Origin: Spartobacteria bacterium LR76 | Lineage (GTDB): Bacteria > Verrucomicrobiota > Verrucomicrobiia > Chthoniobacterales > Terrimicrobiaceae | Length of the DNA: 64,000 bases | Direction: 5' to 3' | Assembly (NCBI GenBank): GCA_003054655.1 | Contig: QAYZ01000011.1 | Location: forward strand, 62,001-126,000 | In this document: piece by piece, positions 59,075 through 64,000 of the stretch | Numbering within the stretch: position 1 is the stretch's first letter | Layout: each line of letters begins with the position of its first letter | Made by a program: the position numbers and the translations under genes | Notes under the pieces: generated by a model | The model's input: only the letters and a program-made list of their open reading frames with translations | Database searches by the model: none | What the model was told of the DNA's origin: nothing

Positions 59075-60448
59075 CTACCGCTCGATGAAGCCTTGGGGCA
59101 GCTCGGGCTGGCTGGAGATTTCGTCGAGCATGCTGGATTCCTCCGAGGTCTCGATGAGGCCTTTGTAGAAGAGGGCGGAGGGGCGGAGGAGGCGGCGCTT
59201 CGTGACTGGGTCCATGCGGGACATGCCGAAGGGGGCCTTGTAGCCATGATGCCACTCGTAGTTGTCGACCAGCGTCCAGACGAAATACCCGCGTACGTCC
59301 GCGCCGTCGGCCATGGCTTCCTTCACCTCCAGCATGTGATTGAAGAGATAGCGCACACGCTTGATGTCGCGGGAGGTGGCAATACCGTTTTCGGTGATGA
59401 CGATGGGCTTGCCGTAGCGCTTGGCGACGATGTTGATCTGCTTGTAGAGCGAGTGGGGCTGGATGACCCAGCCGAGGAGGCTGTAGTTGCGGCCGCGCCG
59501 GGCCTTGAGGGCGAGGAGGGCGGTGAAGTCGGCGTACTCGGTGTAGTAGTAGTTGAACCCGATCAAATCACACACGTCGTAGGTGCGGTCGAGGTGTGAG
59601 AAGTTGATGCGCTGCATGAAATTGTAATACGCGCTGGTCGGGTCCCAGAAGGTGCGGATCCAGTAGGGCAGGGCGACGACGGCCATGACGAGGGCGTCCT
59701 TGCGGTTCTGCTTGATGATTTTCGCGGCCTCGCGGAATCCCCAGGTGCTCTGGGTGAGGGCGCGGGCGTGCATGTTGAAGTCGAGGAACATGCCTGGCGG
59801 CCAGACGGAGCTGATGTAGCCGAGGGCGAGGTCGCCGTTGGGTTCATTCTGCGGCACGTAGGTGCGCACGTAGGGCGACATGGCGCGGGTGACCTTGTCG
59901 ACAAAGAGCGGCCAGCGTTCGCGGTAGTAGGGGCTGAGCCAGCGGGAGCGACCGGGCTTGCCCTTGACGACCATCCAGTCGGGGAAGGTGAAGTGCCAGA
60001 GGGTGACGACGGGTTCGATGCCGGCGGCCTTGAGCTTGCGGGCAAAGTCGACGTAGCGGCGGAGGGCGGCTTCGTTGTACTGGCCGGGGCGCGGCTCGAT
60101 GCGGGCCCACTCGACGCCAAAGCGGTAGTGGTTCACGCCGATTTTCTTGAGAGCCTCGAGGTCCTTGTCAAACTGGCTCCAGCTAAACGTGGCATCGTCG
60201 CCCTTGGGAGGGACGCGCCCGGCCTCGGCAAAGAGATCCCAGTCGGTCTTGAAGTAATTGGGCGAGCCGGGCATCTCCCCGCGGTCCTCGGTCTGGAAGG
60301 CGCTCGACGAGATGCCCCACCAGAAGGGGCCGGTATCGGGCTTGGCCTCCGGGTTGTTGCGCTTGATGCGCGGCGGGATGGGCGGAGTGATGCAGCCCGA
60401 TAGCATGGCTGCTGCGAGAAGGCCGAGGATCCAACGCCCGTAGTGCAT
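59075..60448 (-). CDS. Glycoside hydrolase family 1 lipoprotein (beta-glucosidase-like)
   Basis: This 457-residue protein begins with a lipoprotein signal ending LSGC, unusual for GH1 enzymes, which are mostly cytoplasmic. The barrel is complete: FWWGISSSAFQTED, VNHYRFGVEWARIEPRPGQY, EPVVTLWHFTFPDWM, the acid/base Glu in YVPQNEPNGD and the nucleophile Glu in IVITENGIA, with DNYEWHHGYKAPFGMSRMD near the end. It likely hydrolyses a beta-glycoside outside the cytoplasm. It converges with the ubiquitin-like operon (56-bp gap). Confidence 0.9.
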   Translation of the reverse strand: MHYGRWILGLLAAAMLSGCITPPIPPRIKRNNPEAKPDTGPFWWGISSSAFQTEDRGEMPGSPNYFKTDWDLFAEAGRVPPKGDDATFSWSQFDKDLEALKKIGVNHYRFGVEWARIEPRPGQYNEAALRRYVDFARKLKAAGIEPVVTLWHFTFPDWMVVKGKPGRSRWLSPYYRERWPLFVDKVTRAMSPYVRTYVPQNEPNGDLALGYISSVWPPGMFLDFNMHARALTQSTWGFREAAKIIKQNRKDALVMAVVALPYWIRTFWDPTSAYYNFMQRINFSHLDRTYDVCDLIGFNYYYTEYADFTALLALKARRGRNYSLLGWVIQPHSLYKQINIVAKRYGKPIVITENGIATSRDIKRVRYLFNHMLEVKEAMADGADVRGYFVWTLVDNYEWHHGYKAPFGMSRMDPVTKRRLLRPSALFYKGLIETSEESSMLDEISSQPELPQGFIER

Positions 60449-60570
60449 GGCTCCGCCTGTAGCGGATGCGCGGGTATACGTAAACGCTGGAGTTTTGTTC
60501 TAAGCATTATGGGGGAGTCGGGGCCGAGATGCTGGACAAACGACCGGGCCGGGTTAATGGGTAAGGAGAA

Positions 60571-61047
60571 ATGAGCAAGGGGGAGCGGATCGAGGCGTAT
60601 TTGCGGTCGCTGGGGCTGGAAGGCTCGCAGTACGACCCGTGCTATCTGGCGTACTTCGGGTGCTTCAATGCGCAGGACTATTACGAGGCGCACGATGTGC
60701 TGGAGCACCTGTGGCTCGGGGTGCGGGATGGGGATTACGCGTTTTACAAAGGGCTCATCCAACTCGCGGGAGCCTTCGTTCACCTCAAGAAACAACACGC
60801 CCGCCCGTGGCATCCCAAGGATGGACGTCGCATGCACCCGGCGGTACGGCTTTTTGTCCTGGCGGAGGGAAATCTCCTGCCGTACGGGAGGAGCCACCTC
60901 GGCCTCGACCTCGATGAGGTGCTGGCGCTCATTCACCGCCACGTCGGCGCGATCAAGGAGAGCGACTACACGCGCAACCCGTGGGTCCCCGAGGATGCGC
61001 CGGTGCTGAAGGTGCCGGGTGCAGCTAGGCCTGCCACGACACGCTGA
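60571..61047 (+). CDS. DUF309 family protein
   Basis: This 158-residue, mainly helical protein has the DUF309 core FNAQDYYEAHDVLEHLWLGV and 'FYKGLIQLAGAFVHLKK'. The conserved Glu-Ala-His-Asp / Glu-His-Leu-Trp residues suggest a metal or ligand site, but no activity is known to me. A good ribosome site (AAGGAGA) precedes the ATG. It overlaps the 3' end of the convergent winged-helix gene by 23 bp. Confidence 0.8.
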   Translation: MSKGERIEAYLRSLGLEGSQYDPCYLAYFGCFNAQDYYEAHDVLEHLWLGVRDGDYAFYKGLIQLAGAFVHLKKQHARPWHPKDGRRMHPAVRLFVLAEGNLLPYGRSHLGLDLDEVLALIHRHVGAIKESDYTRNPWVPEDAPVLKVPGAARPATTR

Positions 61048-62050
61048 GTTCCGAGAGGAAGGCCCCGGCGAAATCAATGCCGGAGGCATGAGCGGTGCGG
61101 GTGAAGCCCCCGGCCAATCCTGTGCGGGACAGCGCGGGGTAGTGCTGCTCGTAGATTTCCCGGCAGCGGAGCGCGGTGCTCAGATCGGCGGGGCCGGATT
61201 TCCCAGCGAGGAGGCGCAGAGCGTCCTGCACGAGAGCGAATCGAACCGGCCACTCCACCCAGCTTGGAAAATACGGCGGCTCCCAGGTGATGAGGAACCG
61301 CCAGTCGTGCGGACGGAGGGCGAAGTGCTTCTCTCGCAAGCCGGGAACCCTTGCCCCCGCGACATGCCCGGAGAGGGCCATTTCGTTGAGGTTGTCCTGC
61401 ACGGTGCGGGGGAGATAGCCGATACGGTGGGCGAGGGCGGATGGGTGGGCGGTTTCCTCGGTGAGCAGGGCGGCGATGATCTCGGCGCGGGCGCTGACGC
61501 CGAAGAGCGCGCGGAGCTTGAGGAGGAGCGTTCCGGGTTCGTCGATCTGCGGCGACCGGGCGTCGGAGCGCGGCTTTTGCAATCCACGGGTGAGTCCGTA
61601 GGATGCATAGACCGGGTCGATGGGGCCATGGGTGGGCAGGTCGCCGCCGTCCTCACGGAGAAAAAGCGCCCGCGGCTCCGGTGGAGGTTCGGCCAAAGAT
61701 GCGAGGGTTTTCCACTTCGCCATGCGGGCGTTTTGCAGGAGCGTCGCGGCGAGAGCGGAGAGCGCGGCGGTATCGCCGAGGCGATGGGTGTGGTGCAGGG
61801 TCTTCAGGCGCTGCACATTGATCAGGCGGGCGTATTGCCGGAGCCAGTTTGTCACCTCATCCAGCAGGCGGGCGTCATAGCGGCCAAGCTCGGTAGTGAA
61901 AAGCAGCAGCGCCTCGGGGTCGATGATGCGGGCATCGGTCGACATCGTGTCTTGCGAACGGCCGGGGACGCCGAGGATGGTCCACTGGCACCAGAGGAGA
62001 TCGAGCGCGGAATGCAGCAGATCCGCTCTAGAGTTTTCCAGCGACATCAT
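61025..62050 (-). CDS. Winged-helix protein paired with a nucleotidyltransferase gene
   Basis: About 341 residues (ATG 62050 or 62047). The N-terminal half is helical. Near residue 195 a winged-helix stretch appears: 'AEIIAALLTEETAHPSALAH' and RIGYLPRTVQDNLNEMALSG. The C-terminal half is mixed. It overlaps the end of the upstream nucleotidyltransferase gene by 23 bp. A regulator/nucleotidyltransferase pair of this kind recalls type IV or MNT-type toxin-antitoxin modules, but the gene order is toxin first and the family of this protein is not known to me. The start is fixed by overlap and coding pattern; the open frame reaches 62206. Confidence 0.6.
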   Translation of the reverse strand: MMSLENSRADLLHSALDLLWCQWTILGVPGRSQDTMSTDARIIDPEALLLFTTELGRYDARLLDEVTNWLRQYARLINVQRLKTLHHTHRLGDTAALSALAATLLQNARMAKWKTLASLAEPPPEPRALFLREDGGDLPTHGPIDPVYASYGLTRGLQKPRSDARSPQIDEPGTLLLKLRALFGVSARAEIIAALLTEETAHPSALAHRIGYLPRTVQDNLNEMALSGHVAGARVPGLREKHFALRPHDWRFLITWEPPYFPSWVEWPVRFALVQDALRLLAGKSGPADLSTALRCREIYEQHYPALSRTGLAGGFTRTAHASGIDFAGAFLSELSVSWQA

Positions 62051-62657
62051 GATGGCCGAGATCGATGAGGGTTGAGCGCACGATGGCGGGGAAATCCTGT
62101 CCGGCATCCTGGGAGAGCACCCAGCGGGCAGCGGCGAGGAGTTCGTCCTGGGTCGGAGTGAGCGCCGCAAGATCCTGGAGGTGTTTGCCGGGACCTTGGT
62201 CGACAAGGGCGAAAAGCTTCAGATGGATCAGGTCGTAGCGGTCTGTGAAGTGGACGCGGAGAGAGGGGCCGAATTCCGCGCCATGGAGACGATCAACAAA
62301 ACCCGCCGGAAGGCCGCACTGAAGCTGATCGGCAGGCTCGGCATTCAACCAGTTCGGCGGCAGATCAAGGAGGCGTCCGATGCGGGCGGCAATGGCGAGC
62401 AATGCCGGAGAGAGGGGGCGGGGTTCCACGAGGTTTCGCTCGGCATCTTACCGGGCGATGACGTCGACGTCGCGAGTGGTGCGGCGGGAGAAATTCAGTG
62501 CCAGCAGAGCCGAGCCGCCGCAAACCACGAGATCGTGGGGTTCTATGCCCTCCCGTTCCATCTCGGACGCCAAGAGAGAGAGGGCTTGATGAAGGTAATC
62601 TGGAGAAAATGGCGGCATGAGTGCAATAAAACTCTCTAAACGCGAATTTAATTGCAC
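62028..62657 (-). pseudogene. Nucleotidyltransferase (DUF6036/AbiEii-like) gene with in-frame stop
   Basis: Two adjoining frames on the minus strand, 62657-62448 and 62447-62028, are in the same phase and are parted only by one TAA (62450-62448). Upstream are LVVCGGSALLALNFSRRTTR and DVDVIA, the GG-S-x-L and D-x-D motifs of nucleotidyltransferases; downstream the frame runs on as DAERNLVEPRPLSPALLAIA with family-like sequence (HFTDRYDLIHLKLFALVDQG). Read through, the protein would be about 209 residues, or 196 from Met14. A nonsense mutation after the catalytic motifs is the simplest explanation; a sequencing error or recoding cannot be excluded. It overlaps the winged-helix partner by 23 bp. 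Confidence 0.75.
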
Positions 62658-62719
62658 ATTAACTGCGATGCAATTCGTCTTTTTTACGGATTTGGAGAAT
62701 TTCAGGGTGGGGCTTCGCC

Positions 62720-63160
62720 CTAGACGGCGATGTCTTCGTTCCAGAGTTCCGGGCGGTCAGCGATGAACTGGCGCATCATGGCGATGCATTCCTCATCCTG
62801 GGCGACGACGAGCTCGACGCCCTGGGATTTCAGCCAGTCCTCGGCTCCGAGGAAGGTCACATTTTCGCCGATGACGATTTTCGGGATTTTATAGAGGAGC
62901 GAGGTGCCGCTGCACATCGGGCAGGGCGAGAGGGTGGTGTAGAGGACGCACTCGCGGTAGACGGAGGCGGGCTGGCGGCCGGCCTGCTGAAAGGCGCTCA
63001 TCTCGCCGTGGAGGAGCGGGTCGCCTTTCTGGACGCGCATATTGTGGCCGCGGCCGATGATGCGGCCCTGGTGAACGATGACGGAGCCAATCGGGATGCC
63101 GCCCTCGGCCAGCCCCTGGCGGGCTTCGTCGATGGCGGCCTGGAGAAACGGATCGCGCAT
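62720..63160 (-). CDS. Cytidine deaminase-fold nucleobase deaminase, similar to yeast cytosine deaminase
   Basis: This 146-residue protein has the zinc site HGEMSAF (His and catalytic Glu) and SPCPMCSGT (two Cys). Beyond these, long stretches recall yeast Fcy1: GGIPIGSVIV, GRGHNMRVQKGDPLLHGE, CVLYTTLSPC, IVIGENVTFLGAEDWLKSQG and the C-terminal RQFIADRPELWNEDI. This points to cytosine deaminase activity of the fungal type rather than guanine or tRNA-adenosine deamination. Cytoplasmic single gene. Confidence 0.85.
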   Translation of the reverse strand: MRDPFLQAAIDEARQGLAEGGIPIGSVIVHQGRIIGRGHNMRVQKGDPLLHGEMSAFQQAGRQPASVYRECVLYTTLSPCPMCSGTSLLYKIPKIVIGENVTFLGAEDWLKSQGVELVVAQDEECIAMMRQFIADRPELWNEDIAV

Positions 63161-63451
63161 GGTGCGTGGGAGGGTAGCGCGGTGCGCCGTCCGTTTCCAG
63201 CATGCAGTTGACCGGCCTGGGGGAACTACGCGGAACGCATCGGGTTGCTTCTACAGTGAGACAATCGAGGCCCTTGCTGGCGGGCGGGGGATGGGGTTAG
63301 GGGTTGCCAAGATCACCGCCAGTGGCGGATGCGCGAGTCTCGGAAACGGTGGGAATGCGCCGTGGCCGGTTGAACGGCGCGTTGACGGCCTCTGGCGAAA
63401 CCATGCAGGCGGGCGGCGAAATCGCCGTCTGCCGATCACCCCCCCCGAACC
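63161..63451. other. Intergenic region before the alginate-lyase-like gene
   Basis: These 291 bp lie between divergent genes, so both promoters should be here. A run of eight C (63439-63446) lies just before the start of the next gene. No RNA gene, repeat family member or convincing small ORF is seen. Confidence 0.35.
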
Positions 63452-64000
63452 ATGAAAATCCTCCTCGCGGCGCTTGGCGCCTTTTCGCTGGCTATTGCCT
63501 CATCCCAGGGACTCGTCGTTACCGGAACGTCCGATCTCCCGGCGGTGAAGAGCTATGTGCAAAACCTCGCCATCGTGCACGACGGCAGCATGATGAACTC
63601 CCAGGCGGAGCTGGATTTCATCAAGGACAAGATCCAGAACAACGTCGAGCCGTGGAAGACCTACTACACGAACCTGACGAAGAGCGGTCATTCCAAGCTC
63701 ACCCGTACACCCCAGGCCATGGCGGAGCCGACGACGCAATCGGGCTTCCTGGGAGACTCCTATGCGGCCTACAACCAGGCGCTGATCTTCTATTTCACCG
63801 GCGATGTACAGTATGCTCAGAATGCCCGGACGCTGATCCTGGCCTGGGCGTCGACGTTGCAGAACTTTGGGCAGGTCGGGGCAAACTGGTATCTGGCTCC
63901 GGCGTGGGCGGCATCGGTTTTCGCTCCGGCGGCCGAGTTGCTGCGCAATACGCCGGGGTCGGGCTGGACGGCGGCGGACACGGCAAGCGTGCAGGCGATG
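63452..64000 (+). CDS. Secreted alginate-lyase-domain protein (N-terminal part)
   Basis: Open from ATG 63452 to the window edge (183 codons). A signal peptide (MKILLAALGAFSLAIASSQG) is followed by the start of an (alpha/alpha) toroid-like domain: 'KDKIQNNVEPWKTYYTNL', SYAAYNQALIFYFTGDVQYA, 'ARTLILAWASTLQNFGQVGA' and NWYLAPAWAASVFAPAAELL. The pattern W-x-x-Y near the start and the helical repeats fit Pfam Alginate_lyase proteins, which cleave uronate-containing polysaccharides outside the cytoplasm. The catalytic part is beyond the edge. Confidence 0.72.
   Translation, partial: MKILLAALGAFSLAIASSQGLVVTGTSDLPAVKSYVQNLAIVHDGSMMNSQAELDFIKDKIQNNVEPWKTYYTNLTKSGHSKLTRTPQAMAEPTTQSGFLGDSYAAYNQALIFYFTGDVQYAQNARTLILAWASTLQNFGQVGANWYLAPAWAASVFAPAAELLRNTPGSGWTAADTASVQAM

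Noticed and set aside
1-64000. CRISPR array, rRNA, tRNA, insertion sequence or prophage
   Set aside because: No regularly spaced direct repeats, no transposase or integrase-like protein, and no conserved tRNA T-arm sequence were noticed; a covariance-model scan would be decisive.

Overview
The window reads as a chromosome segment of a high-GC (about 60-65 %) heterotrophic bacterium, most likely of the phylum Verrucomicrobiota. The pointers are two PEP-CTERM proteins, a prepilin-like protein ending in an H-X9-DG-type motif, a GntR/LacI hybrid regulator, a GPH-type sugar transporter, MgtC/DUF4010 and DUF58/BatA proteins, an RRM protein and many secreted glycan-active proteins. This placement is inference; no rRNA or tRNA gene was seen. 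Shine-Dalgarno sites are often weak or absent, and genes in operons commonly overlap by 4-17 bp.

Layout. 1-13.1 kb is mixed housekeeping: an edge-truncated STN-like protein, RRM protein, MiaA, a 49-codon coupled ORF, an RlpA lipoprotein, an AraC regulator divergent from a Gfo/Idh/MocA oxidoreductase and ThuA pair, an M29 aminopeptidase, RarA, a universal stress protein, an H1-like winged-helix protein, a PHP phosphoesterase and DUF1802. 13.3-17.8 kb is a complete branched-chain amino-acid-type ABC operon (livKHMGF), followed by uvrC. 19.85-21.5 kb is a type IV AbiEi/AbiEii pair. 23.8-31.9 kb is a carbohydrate locus: GntR/LacI regulator, pseudopilin, PEP-CTERM protein, sugar transporter, glycosidase-like lipoprotein, NanA-like aldolase and a second PEP-CTERM protein. 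32-36 kb holds secreted and membrane proteins. 36.4-38.2 kb is a strikingly AT-rich NACHT NTPase gene, a likely acquired defence gene. 38.3-45.2 kb holds BatA and DUF58 proteins, a phosphodiester glycosidase, HPF, ScpA, ScpB and a chorismate mutase/prephenate dehydratase-like protein. 45.3-48.7 kb is rich in toxin modules: HigBA, Fic and VapBC.

The centrepiece is 53.6-59.0 kb: seven closely packed same-strand genes encoding a small membrane protein, a YukD/EsaB-like ubiquitin-fold protein ending in Ala-Gly, an E1-like adenylyltransferase with a zinc ribbon, a membrane-anchored JAMM isopeptidase, a multi-pass FHA protein, a prokaryotic RING + GYF_2 + DUF805-like membrane protein, and an E2 (UBC-fold) protein with an HPN motif and catalytic-type cysteine fused to an FHA domain. 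Together they look like a full Ubl-E1-E2-E3-deubiquitinase pathway at the inner face of the cytoplasmic membrane, perhaps controlled by threonine phosphorylation through the two FHA domains.

59-64 kb holds a GH1 lipoprotein, a DUF309 protein, a nucleotidyltransferase gene broken by an in-frame stop beside its intact winged-helix partner, a yeast-type cytosine deaminase homologue, and the 5' part of a secreted alginate-lyase-like protein.

Other points of note are a prephenate dehydratase domain lacking its middle, a 40-bp VapC remnant 1.4 kb from an intact vapC, operator-like palindromes before higBA and fic, an inverted pair of intergenic repeats, and a sharp GC dip inside the liv operon.
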